Shown piece by piece: positions 1 through 6,523 of a DNA stretch of 8,787 bases. The stretch spans positions 1 to 8,787 of the forward strand of contig CAZCLJ010000194.1 in NCBI GenBank assembly GCA_964499465.1, in the 5' to 3' direction. Made by a program: the position numbers and the translations under genes. How positions within the stretch are numbered: position 1 is the stretch's first letter; every line of letters starts with the position of its first letter. This stretch comes from JAAYJM01 sp964499465. GTDB lineage: Bacteria > Bacteroidota > Ignavibacteria > Kapaibacteriales > UBA2268. The notes beneath the pieces were generated by a model. The model was not told the origin of the DNA. It worked only from the letters and a program-made list of their open reading frames with translations, and did not search any database.

Positions 1-1
1 A

Positions 2-226
2 ACAGTAGTCAAAATGTGTTTTACTGCTTTCCAGCCATACTATCAACTTGTTGATAGTATGGCTGGAAAGAGTATTTCAAAGAACGTATCAGCTCTGGGG
101 GTAAGGGGAGGTGTATTTATAGTCTTTTTTACCACTTTTGTTCTTTTCTATATTATTTATATATTCAGAACTCCTGACCTCATAACGAAAATAAAAGAGT
201 TAGGATATTTGCCTCGTAAAGAATGA
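2..226 (+). CDS. Possible C-terminal part of a membrane protein, open at the window edge
   Basis: The frame is open from the first bases of the window to a TGA at 224-226, so this may be the 3' end of a gene that begins upstream. An ATG at 14 would give a 70-residue protein. Visible features are a hydrophilic stretch, one strongly hydrophobic segment (GGVFIVFFTTFVLFYIIYIF, about residues 32-51 from the ATG) that is a likely membrane helix, and a short basic tail ending PRKE. I do not recognise a family. Two things weaken it as a gene: a 21-bp perfect inverted repeat lies within it, and its last 20 codons and stop lie inside the dispersed palindromic element. If real, the gene has probably had its 3' end replaced or extended by that element. 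It converges with the outer-membrane protein gene on the other strand. Existence is uncertain and function unknown. Confidence 0.35.
   Translation, partial: TVVKMCFTAFQPYYQLVDSMAGKSISKNVSALGVRGGVFIVFFTTFVLFYIIYIFRTPDLITKIKELGYLPRKE
22..74. repeat. Near-perfect inverted repeat (long hairpin)
   Basis: Bases 27-47 and 50-70 are perfect reverse complements (21 bp) around a 2-base centre (TT at 48-49). With one bulged G at 26, TACT at 22-25 also pairs with AGTA at 71-74. The arm begins CTTTCCAGCC. No T-run follows on either strand, so it does not look like an intrinsic terminator. It lies within an open plus-strand frame. It could be a protein-binding site, a remnant of a mobile element end, or a fold-back assembly error, although pairing ends at about 25 bp, which is short for such an error. 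Confidence 0.75.
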
Positions 227-406
227 TTGCGCAGTTAGCAAATATTATCTTATTAGTTATTTGTCATTAGTCATTGGTCATTAGTTTGTAACTACTAATG
301 ACGAATGACCAATAACGAATGACCTATTGGAAATATTTACATTCAAATTTAACTTCTTATAATAAAAACTGCGCAATAACAAACTACGAGGCATCAGGAG
401 TTCTGA
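165..406. repeat. Dispersed palindromic element, copy A
   Basis: A 242-bp imperfect palindrome. The outer arms TCAGAACTCCTGA (165-177) and TCAGGAGTTCTGA (394-406) are perfect 13-bp inverted repeats. The middle arms 210-236 and 367-393 pair at 21 of 27 positions, including TGCCTCGTA with TACGAGGCA and ATTGCGCAGTT with AACTGCGCAAT. The inner arms 256-278 and 294-316 form the apical hairpin. On the right the outer and middle arms are contiguous, while on the left a 32-base piece (178-209) separates them. A second copy, clearly homologous along nearly its whole length, lies at 8504-8732. The element fills the space after the stop codon of the minus-strand outer-membrane gene and supplies the end of the plus-strand frame. 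It carries no gene of its own and no obvious target duplication. It could be a non-autonomous mobile element (MITE-like), a REP-like palindrome at transcript ends, or both. Confidence 0.8.
254..323. repeat. Heptad tract forming the core of palindrome A
   Basis: Seventy bases read as ten in-phase seven-base units. On the left arm they are TAGTTAT, TTGTCAT, TAGTCAT, TGGTCAT and TAGTTTG. On the right arm they are TAACTAC, TAATGAC, GAATGAC, CAATAAC and GAATGAC. The right units are approximate reverse complements of the left ones, so the hairpin is a folded heptad array. Copy B keeps the same ten-unit layout at 8587-8656. Confidence 0.75.
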
Positions 407-409
407 TCT

Positions 410-1288
410 TTAGAACGTAAAGACAAATCCAAATTTTATTCCATCGTAACTCAATGCATAATTTGAATTAAAAGGGAAAAACTGCTTATTCCTTCGCAAT
501 TCATAAAGAATAACCGAACAAGCACTTTTACCAATAAAATTTAGCAGTGGACCGTAATCAGCATTATTTTTTATGATTTCATAACTCCAGAAATCTAATG
601 TCCTTTGCAAAACAAGCTCAATGAATGAAGAACCAAGCCAGTTTCCTAAATGAGCATCCTGAAAAGTTAAATTATGAAAATACGTAATATTGAGATTTAA
701 AATATCTGTTAAATTATACATTAAACCCGATTCAAAACTTGTTCCGAATTTCATTTTTTCATCAAATTTATTAAATTCGGTTTGTTCTTTCTCAGTTGCA
801 GCTTCAAGTTCAATATCAATATGCGACCAGTTGAGAGAGCCGGTATGATAAAAAGTGAGTGAAGAAGAATCAGAAAATATATGTCCATAGCCATTTTTAT
901 ATGCAAATCCGAAAGTCCAGTTATCCGTCGTAATATCTTTGTTTAAGCTTTTCGGTTTTAAGTGCGATGAAATATTTGCTATATGAACAAATTCAGAAGC
1001 AAAATATTGAATATTTTCCAATCCAAATTCTTCTCCAAATTCAAAGCGGGAAAATCCATAAGAAAGTTCTATTGGATATGAATGTGAAAAATTTGATGTG
1101 AAATGTTTTAAAGGTATGGAAGGAATGGAGTAACCGTAATTTATACTAATTGTAGGTTTATTTTCCACCCATTTTGGAATGACAAACATTCTTTCCAAAA
1201 GGAATTTGTAATTAGTTTCCTCAACGCATTTTAAGTTTTGACTGAAAGCAAGAGAAAGCAGCAATATACAGAATATTCTATTAATCAT
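410..1288 (-). CDS. Outer-membrane beta-barrel protein of unknown family
   Basis: A 292-residue protein. The first 20 or so residues (MINRIFCILLLSLAFSQ) form a Sec-type signal peptide: one early Arg, a hydrophobic core and small residues at about 14-16. The Cys at 21 is not in a lipobox. The rest is rich in aromatic residues and alternating polar/hydrophobic stretches, such as ISINYGYSI, WTFGFAYKNG and LNLNITYFHNLTF, as expected of amphipathic beta-strands. The chain ends KFGFVFTF. A C-terminal Phe with alternating hydrophobics is the classic signal for BAM-mediated outer-membrane insertion. I infer a barrel but cannot name a family or substrate. The ATG overlaps the end of the glycosyltransferase gene by 8 bp (shared ATGATTAA), which points to translational coupling and a joint envelope role. 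The stop codon is 3 bp from palindromic element A, which may shape the transcript end. Confidence 0.85.
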   Translation of the reverse strand: MINRIFCILLLSLAFSQNLKCVEETNYKFLLERMFVIPKWVENKPTISINYGYSIPSIPLKHFTSNFSHSYPIELSYGFSRFEFGEEFGLENIQYFASEFVHIANISSHLKPKSLNKDITTDNWTFGFAYKNGYGHIFSDSSSLTFYHTGSLNWSHIDIELEAATEKEQTEFNKFDEKMKFGTSFESGLMYNLTDILNLNITYFHNLTFQDAHLGNWLGSSFIELVLQRTLDFWSYEIIKNNADYGPLLNFIGKSACSVILYELRRNKQFFPFNSNYALSYDGIKFGFVFTF

Positions 1289-2564
1289 TTCTTAAAAGAC
1301 GTTCATACTCGTTAATCATTATACCGATATTTCTTTCCCAGGTATATTTCTGCTCAATTAATTTCCTTGCACTTTTTCCTAACTTACGGGCAGTTTCGTA
1401 GTTATTCAGTAAAAATAATAATTTTGCAGCAAAATCCTCTGGATTTGAGCAAACGAACAATCCATCTTCTTCATTTGCCTCTATTCCTTCAGCAGATACT
1501 GGAGTCGCAACTACTGGAAGTTCCATTGCCATTGCTTCGAGTATTTTTATTCTAATACCGGAACCAACAAAAAGCGGAGCAATATAAACGCTTGCTTTAT
1601 TTAAATAGGGAGTTACACTCGGCACATATCCAAGAAGCTCTAGTCCATTTGATATTTGATTATTTACTTGAGATAAATCTTGAGAACTTTGCTCAATTCT
1701 TTGAATATCATTTTCTAACTGTGCTTTTTCAAAAAATTCTTTTGGAATATTTTTCCCGATAATTGAAAGATAAGCAGCGGAATTTTGTTTCCTAATCAAA
1801 GGGAGCACAGAATCAATAAACCATTGCAATCCATTTACGTTATGAACCCAATTAAATGTGGTAGCTATAATAATTTGGTTGCTGTTTCTTTCGTTTTCAA
1901 GTGGTTTGAAATTCTTTAAATCCACTCCAGCACTTGCAACAAGCACATTTGCTTTAGGAGAAAGTTCCAATGCTTTTTGTTTGTCAATTCCAGTAATCGA
2001 AAAGCAAACATCTGCTTTTTCGCACAGCTGTTTTTCCTGTTCCCGAAGCAGTTTCGCCTGCGATTCTACAAATAATCTTTTGGGACTTCGCTTCGGTAGC
2101 GATTCAGCATATCGCTGCCAGATAATATATTCAATATTATTGAGCCGAATGCCAACAGGGCAGCCACAAATTGATTTTGCATAAAGAGCAAGCGGAGCCA
2201 TACAGGAATGGTCAGAATGAATAATATCGAAAGTTTGCTCTTTAAGTAAATTATCTATAATTCTTTTAACTTTATTGCTTATATGTTTGGTAATATATAA
2301 GGATTCATTTGTTAAAACAGCTTTTAAAATGCGGGGAAGAGTATTTTTTGTAGAATGATTTATAAAAATAGGGTTTGAATTTTTGAAATATTCATTAATA
2401 ATATTTTCTGAAATAACATTTTGATTATAAGCAAAAAAAGTAACCTGGTGGTTTTGATTAACGAACTGCAGGTAAGTGTTTGCAATGCTAATTTTACCAC
2501 CATCATCACTTGGAAAAGGAACTTGTGGGGCAAGTTGCAAAATGCGTAAATTCCTTTGCCCCAC
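1281..2564 (-). CDS. GT-B glycosyltransferase (GT4-like)
   Basis: A 427-residue glycosyltransferase, expected to move a sugar from a nucleotide-sugar to an envelope glycan or lipid-linked acceptor in the cytoplasm. The N-terminal Rossmann half begins with RILQLAPQVPFPSDDGGK (6-23), a start typical of GT4 enzymes, with the donor-acceptor cleft continuing near HSDHS (116-120). The C-terminal half has the signature GSGIRIKILEAMAMELPVVAT (334-354) and then AEGIE (358-362), the nucleotide-sugar binding region. The first Glu of the usual EX7E motif is Ser335, as in GT4 relatives with a GxGxRxKxLEAM motif. A polar segment (about 280-306, rich in Q, S, D, E and N) interrupts the second domain. The start is GTG at 2562-2564, with AAGG 6 bases upstream, and lies 2 bp after the receptor gene. 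Donor and acceptor cannot be read from sequence. Confidence 0.9.
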   Translation of the reverse strand: MGQRNLRILQLAPQVPFPSDDGGKISIANTYLQFVNQNHQVTFFAYNQNVISENIINEYFKNSNPIFINHSTKNTLPRILKAVLTNESLYITKHISNKVKRIIDNLLKEQTFDIIHSDHSCMAPLALYAKSICGCPVGIRLNNIEYIIWQRYAESLPKRSPKRLFVESQAKLLREQEKQLCEKADVCFSITGIDKQKALELSPKANVLVASAGVDLKNFKPLENERNSNQIIIATTFNWVHNVNGLQWFIDSVLPLIRKQNSAAYLSIIGKNIPKEFFEKAQLENDIQRIEQSSQDLSQVNNQISNGLELLGYVPSVTPYLNKASVYIAPLFVGSGIRIKILEAMAMELPVVATPVSAEGIEANEEDGLFVCSNPEDFAAKLLFLLNNYETARKLGKSARKLIEQKYTWERNIGIMINEYERLLRND

Positions 2565-2566
2565 AA

Positions 2567-4768
2567 TTAACCTTCAGTTTGCTTATTAACAGGTAAATTT
2601 ATTTGAATAAGATTACCTTCTTCGGCGCCGAATGTTTCAACTGACATAGTTCCGTTTAAGATGTGTAGCTTGGAATTTGCTAATGCTAAATTGAGCATCA
2701 CGTCATTTTTATCAATTTTTAACGATTCGATAATATTAGAAGTATGCTTTTTGTAAACCTCAATCATTTCGGCAACGAATTTATTAGGACCAGTCAGGAT
2801 TTGTATTTCAGCAGCTTCTTCATATGGATTTGAGTTTGCAATCACACTCAGTTCGCTTGTTTCAATTCCTTCGGTTAGAGCAAGGATTGCACTCTTTAAA
2901 GATTCTAAAATAAGATTATAATCTCCGAGAACAGTAATATCTTCGCTATCTTCGAGGATTTGAATAATTATATTTTTTACATTTCCAACTTCTTTCTTAA
3001 TATCAGCACTAAGCTGCTCAAATGTTTGATTAATTGGAATAGAACTTAGTTCTTTGTATGCTCCTTCATTTCCAAGGGCAACGTCAATAATATCAGAAAC
3101 AAAAGTGAAGAGTTCTTCAGAGCTTTGTTCGGCGAGTTCAATAAATGAATCGTGTTCTTCTTCAGTATCGTATAGTTTTTGAGAAATTAATTGCAGGTAA
3201 CCAATTATACCAGTAAGTGAGTTCCTTAGCTGGTGACTTAATTTAGTCATAAAGTAAGATTTGTATTCACTTGCTTCTTTTGTAAACTGCTCTGCAAGTT
3301 GAATTTGTTTTGACTTCAGCCGTTCTTCTTCTTCTGCTTTCTTTTCTAAAGTAACGTCACGTCCAATAGTATAAATCAATCCATCTAGTTTAGATATATT
3401 TAAATTCCAACTCATCCAAATGTCCTGGTTTTCTCTTCCTTTCATCAGCACATCAATTCTTTCATTAGCAACTTCAGAGTTGAGTTTTACTTTATTGTTA
3501 ATAAGTTTTAAATCATCGCTGTTAATTAGAAGTTCACTAATATTTTTTCCGATTAAATTCTTTGGTTCTAAGCCAAAAATTAATTCGGAAACAGGGTTCA
3601 TAGATTTCCAGTTACCTTCCAAATCTAAGACTGCAATAATGTCATTAGACATTTCGACAATTCGTCTTTGGGAACGGGTCATACGTTCAGCCAAATCGAC
3701 TGCTCTTGCCCTTGAAGTAATAACAGACAGGACAAATCCAAAGAAAGCAAAACTGATTATTAGCGATAAAATTAAACTTATAATTGGCACTATTTGCTGC
3801 AGACCCGAGCCGAATTCCGGAATAGTTGCAAAGTTTATTTGAAAGGTTTTGTCAGCAATTTTTAATATTTGAGTTTGCTCTAATTTATCATAATCAAGTT
3901 GGGATAACCTATAATTTGAAGATTCATAATATATTTTTTTAGTCAAAGTTTCTTCAATACCAAAGAATAAAATTGTAGTATCGCTTGCAATTCTGTTAGT
4001 TGCCAATGCTTCTTCAAAGAATTTATGAATATCAGATTCTAAGATTACAACTCCCATAAAGTATTTTTTTCTTAACTCAACGGTATTTATAGAAGAATCC
4101 TTTTGGTAAACAGGGGCAATGACATAAAAGCCGAGAGTATCATTTCCTCTGACGTCAAAAACTGGGGTAGATACTATCATATTGCTGTCGCGGGATTTTT
4201 CTATTGCCTCTCTAACAATTGGATTAAAAGCTAAATCTTTACCGAAAAGGTGAAAATTCTTTTGCTCTGGAACTATATAAAATACCGGAAAATAATTATC
4301 TCTAATACCCTGTGGAAATACTTTAAAATTAAGAATTCCAGTCCGCTGCATATCGAATTCCCTATCGTCTTTTGTAGTTGGGGTAATAAGTGGAGTATAG
4401 CAAATTGACATAATAGAAGGGTAGGTATTTGCAGGAACCGAAGCGTATAAATCAAAGAAATCTTTAACAACAAGCGTTAAACTTTTATAGACTCCCTGCA
4501 ACTGTTGAATTACTTCAATATTCGTTTGATGCTTGCGTTCAAGCCGGGTCATAACAGAATTTACTGCTTTATCGAAAGCTTTTTGATTGTCGTCGTCCAC
4601 CCTACCTTTCAGATAAAAATATATGATAACGCTTACAACTAATAAAAATATCAGAATTATGTAAGCAGGGTAGGTTTTCGAGAAAGTTAGCACGGCTTTT
4701 CGCTTACTTGCAGTTTCCCTGATTATACTATCTAATGTAGCTGTATCATTTGTATTATTTTTGTTCAT
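2567..4768 (-). CDS. CHASE-PAS membrane receptor of histidine-kinase type with degenerate ATPase domain
   Basis: A 733-residue two-component receptor. TM1 is at about 34-53. A CHASE-type extracytoplasmic sensor follows (about 85-260; note NYFPVFYIVPEQ, LAFNPIVREAIEKSRD and GFYVIAPVYQ). TM2 is at about 325-350, a PAS domain at about 366-475 and a coiled linker at 475-505. The DHp helix is FMTKLSHQLRNSLTGIIGY (506-524) with His512. The usual HELRTP is HQLRNS: the acidic base is Gln513 and the phosphatase-type residue Asn516 remains. The C-terminal domain (about 612-727) keeps the family's final pattern, NLALANSKLHILNGTMSVE to INLPV, but lacks the N-box Asn (LESLKSAILAL), the DxGxG G1 box and the glycine-rich G2 box. 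ATP binding and autophosphorylation are therefore doubtful, and a phosphatase or Spo0B/ChpT-like phosphotransfer role is inferred. The ATG overlaps the response-regulator gene by 14 bp, making that protein the likely partner. Confidence 0.92.
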   Translation of the reverse strand: MNKNNTNDTATLDSIIRETASKRKAVLTFSKTYPAYIILIFLLVVSVIIYFYLKGRVDDDNQKAFDKAVNSVMTRLERKHQTNIEVIQQLQGVYKSLTLVVKDFFDLYASVPANTYPSIMSICYTPLITPTTKDDREFDMQRTGILNFKVFPQGIRDNYFPVFYIVPEQKNFHLFGKDLAFNPIVREAIEKSRDSNMIVSTPVFDVRGNDTLGFYVIAPVYQKDSSINTVELRKKYFMGVVILESDIHKFFEEALATNRIASDTTILFFGIEETLTKKIYYESSNYRLSQLDYDKLEQTQILKIADKTFQINFATIPEFGSGLQQIVPIISLILSLIISFAFFGFVLSVITSRARAVDLAERMTRSQRRIVEMSNDIIAVLDLEGNWKSMNPVSELIFGLEPKNLIGKNISELLINSDDLKLINNKVKLNSEVANERIDVLMKGRENQDIWMSWNLNISKLDGLIYTIGRDVTLEKKAEEEERLKSKQIQLAEQFTKEASEYKSYFMTKLSHQLRNSLTGIIGYLQLISQKLYDTEEEHDSFIELAEQSSEELFTFVSDIIDVALGNEGAYKELSSIPINQTFEQLSADIKKEVGNVKNIIIQILEDSEDITVLGDYNLILESLKSAILALTEGIETSELSVIANSNPYEEAAEIQILTGPNKFVAEMIEVYKKHTSNIIESLKIDKNDVMLNLALANSKLHILNGTMSVETFGAEEGNLIQINLPVNKQTEG

Positions 4769-5147
4769 TCTTTTTCCTAATTACTTCTTCAATATCATCA
4801 GCAAAACTTGCAGTGTTTATTGGTTTTGATATATATGAATCGAATCCCATATCTAAAAACTTTTGTCTGTCGTTAGAATGAGCAAAGCCAGTTGCAGCTA
4901 TAATTGGAATTAGCTCACCACCGGCTTTTTTCCTTATAAAATGTAAAATTTCTGTACCGTTCATATCTGGCAAAAGTATATCAACCAGAACACAATCCGG
5001 TGTATTGATTTTTAACCAGTCAATTGCTTGCTTACCATCAGAGAAATCTACTGTCTGAAAATTATGTTTTTTAAGTAATGTGCAATATAGCTTTCTTATT
5101 GGAATGTTGTCTTCTATGACGCATATTTGATATTGTTTTTCTTCCAT
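4755..5147 (-). CDS. Single-domain (CheY-like) response regulator
   Basis: A 130-residue receiver domain with no output domain. The full active site is visible: acidic pair Glu12-Asp13, phospho-acceptor Asp56 in VLVDILLPDMNG, Thr86 in AATGFA and Lys108 followed by Pro109 in YISKP. It should accept phosphate and act by binding another protein rather than DNA. It is the first gene of the four-gene unit and overlaps the receptor gene by 14 bp. The adjacent receptor seems unable to make phosphohistidine from ATP, so the phosphate probably comes from a separate kinase or a small-molecule donor, with the neighbour draining or relaying it. The ATG at 5145-5147 follows a purine-rich AAGAAGAAAAGATA, which is at best a weak ribosome-binding site. 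Confidence 0.94.
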   Translation of the reverse strand: MEEKQYQICVIEDNIPIRKLYCTLLKKHNFQTVDFSDGKQAIDWLKINTPDCVLVDILLPDMNGTEILHFIRKKAGGELIPIIAATGFAHSNDRQKFLDMGFDSYISKPINTASFADDIEEVIRKKNEQK

Positions 5148-5228
5148 TATCTTTTCTTCTTTTTTTTATGTCTAACTATACAATTTAGCAAATTTTTTTT
5201 AAATATAAAATAAGTATATTTACTGAGA
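5148..5228 (-). other. Leader region of the response-regulator unit
   Basis: This very AT-rich stretch between the heptad block and the response-regulator start must hold the promoter of the four-gene unit, unless transcription runs through from mraY. I see no convincing TAnnTTTG element. The nearest is TAAATTG followed by TATAG on the minus strand, around 5170-5190, which misses a base. There is no clear terminator between mraY and this unit either, so read-through from murF-mraY cannot be excluded. Confidence 0.4.
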
Positions 5229-5284
5229 TAATGATTAATGATTAATGATTAATGATTAATGATTAGTTGTTAATTGTTAATGAA
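5229..5284. repeat. Heptanucleotide tandem repeat, TAATGAT block
   Basis: Eight consecutive seven-base units: five exact TAATGAT copies (5229-5263), then TAGTTGT, TAATTGT and TAATGAA still in phase. Together with the next block it occupies most of the mraY-to-response-regulator interval. Short tandem arrays like this can change copy number by replication slippage. Confidence 0.9.
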
Positions 5285-5295
5285 AAATACTAATG

Positions 5296-5386
5296 ACCAT
5301 AAACTATAAACCACAAACCACAAACCATAAACTATAAACCACAAACCATAAACCAATAGCTATTAGCCGACAGCTATTAGCCGACA
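5296..5386. repeat. Heptanucleotide tandem repeat, mixed-unit block
   Basis: Thirteen consecutive in-phase seven-base units. Nine are of the ACCAYAA/ACTATAA type: ACCATAA, ACTATAA, ACCACAA, ACCACAA, ACCATAA, ACTATAA, ACCACAA, ACCATAA and ACCAATA. Four then alternate: GCTATTA, GCCGACA, GCTATTA and GCCGACA. Unit sequence changes along the tract but the 7-base phase holds across the change. The block ends 2 bp from the mraY stop codon (5389-5391 on the minus strand), so it forms the 3' untranslated region of the murF-mraY message. Confidence 0.9.
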
Positions 5387-5388
5387 GC

Positions 5389-6519
5389 TTACCTCACCTT
5401 GAAAGTTGCCATTGCAATAATCGCAAGCATTACCGCCATAATGTAAAAGCGGACTACAATTTTAGATTCGTGCCAGCCGGATTTTTCAAAATGATGGTGA
5501 AGTGGAGCAATTTTGAATATTCTTCTTCCTTCGCCGTATTTTTTCTTTGTATATTTGAAATAAGTTACTTGAATAATTACAGAAATAGTTTCAGCAAAGA
5601 AAATACCACCGAGAATCGGAAGTAAGAATTCTTTTTTTATTAGAACACAAAGCGTTCCTAATGCTCCACCAAGAGCAAGTGAGCCGGTGTCTCCCATAAA
5701 AACCTGAGCCGGATAAGAATTAAACCAAAGAAAACCGAGAGCAGCCCCGACAAGAGCAGCACAGAAAATTGTAAGCTCTCCACTTCCCTGCAAATACATA
5801 ATTGATAAATACGAAGAAAACTGGACATTACCGCTTACATAACTTATTAAAGCAAGGGCAAGAGTTGCTATTCCGACTGTTCCTATTGCTAATCCATCTA
5901 AGCCATCTGTTAAATTTACTGCATTTGAAGTGTAAGTAATAATAAAAACAGCTACTGGAATATACAGCAAATCGAAATCAAAATTAATATTTTTAGCAAA
6001 AGGGACAGTTGTTAAGGTTTTGATATTTTCAAATGTAGAAGAAAAAAGGTCTGGGAAAAAATAAATAGTGGAAGCAACAATAAGCCCGATTCCAATTTGC
6101 CCAAATAGTTTATACCTTGCAATTAAGCCCTTAGGTAGTTTTTTTATAACTTTTAAATAATCATCAAGGAAGCCGACTGCACCAAGCCAAGCAGTAGCCA
6201 AGAGTATTAGAATAACATAAATATTTGTAATATCTGCCCAAAGTAAAGTTGGCAAAAGCAACGCTAAAAGCACAATAATTCCACCCATAGTTGGTGTGCC
6301 TGCTTTGGTAGAATGATTCCCAACTCCTTCCAACTCTAACTTTGCACGCTCTCCAATTTGCTTGTTTCTTAAATATCTTATAATTTTCGGTCCGAAGAAA
6401 AAACAGATAATAAGAGCAGTAATCGCAGCTGCTGCTGAGCGAAATGTAATGTATTGGAATACTCCAAAACCCGGTGGTGAAAAAAGTTCCTTAATCCAAA
6501 GAGCTAAATAGTATAACAT
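5389..6519 (-). CDS. mraY: Phospho-N-acetylmuramoyl-pentapeptide transferase
   Basis: This is MraY, the integral membrane enzyme that transfers phospho-MurNAc-pentapeptide from UDP to undecaprenyl phosphate to make lipid I. The 376 residues carry the family landmarks in order: an N-terminal FQYITFRSAAAAITA (21-35), GTPTMGG (74-80), Asp119-Asp120 in the FLDDYLK motif, NLTDGLDGLA (202-211), FMGDTGS with Asp277, and the cytoplasmic loop KIAPLHHHFEKSGW (336-349) with His341-343. About ten hydrophobic segments are present, and the length is close to that of FCB homologues. The ATG lies 4 bp after the murF stop, so the two are co-transcribed. The stop codon is followed almost at once by heptad repeats, where murD would usually come. 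No key residue is missing. Confidence 0.97.
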   Translation of the reverse strand: MLYYLALWIKELFSPPGFGVFQYITFRSAAAAITALIICFFFGPKIIRYLRNKQIGERAKLELEGVGNHSTKAGTPTMGGIIVLLALLLPTLLWADITNIYVILILLATAWLGAVGFLDDYLKVIKKLPKGLIARYKLFGQIGIGLIVASTIYFFPDLFSSTFENIKTLTTVPFAKNINFDFDLLYIPVAVFIITYTSNAVNLTDGLDGLAIGTVGIATLALALISYVSGNVQFSSYLSIMYLQGSGELTIFCAALVGAALGFLWFNSYPAQVFMGDTGSLALGGALGTLCVLIKKEFLLPILGGIFFAETISVIIQVTYFKYTKKKYGEGRRIFKIAPLHHHFEKSGWHESKIVVRFYIMAVMLAIIAMATFKVR

Positions 6520-6523
6520 ATTC

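Noticed and set aside
27..75. Intrinsic terminator
   Set aside because: The stem is long enough but no T-run follows it on either strand.
1220..1240. Lipoprotein signal at Cys21 of the barrel protein
   Set aside because: The residues before Cys (Gln-Asn-Leu-Lys) do not form a lipobox.
1858..2184. 108-residue plus-strand frame
   Set aside because: Antisense to the glycosyltransferase gene, Ser/Cys/Phe-rich with no motif.
2360..2566. 68-residue minus-strand frame
   Set aside because: Overlaps the glycosyltransferase N-terminus in another frame and would replace a clear GT start motif by Leu/Phe-rich sequence.
3420..3842. 140-residue open frame on the plus strand
   Set aside because: Lies fully opposite the receptor gene, has Ser/Leu-rich low-complexity composition typical of an antisense shadow, and shows no recognisable domain.
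5229..5386. CRISPR-like array
   Set aside because: Units are 7 bases and directly tandem, with no spacers, no 20-40-base repeats and no cas genes nearby.
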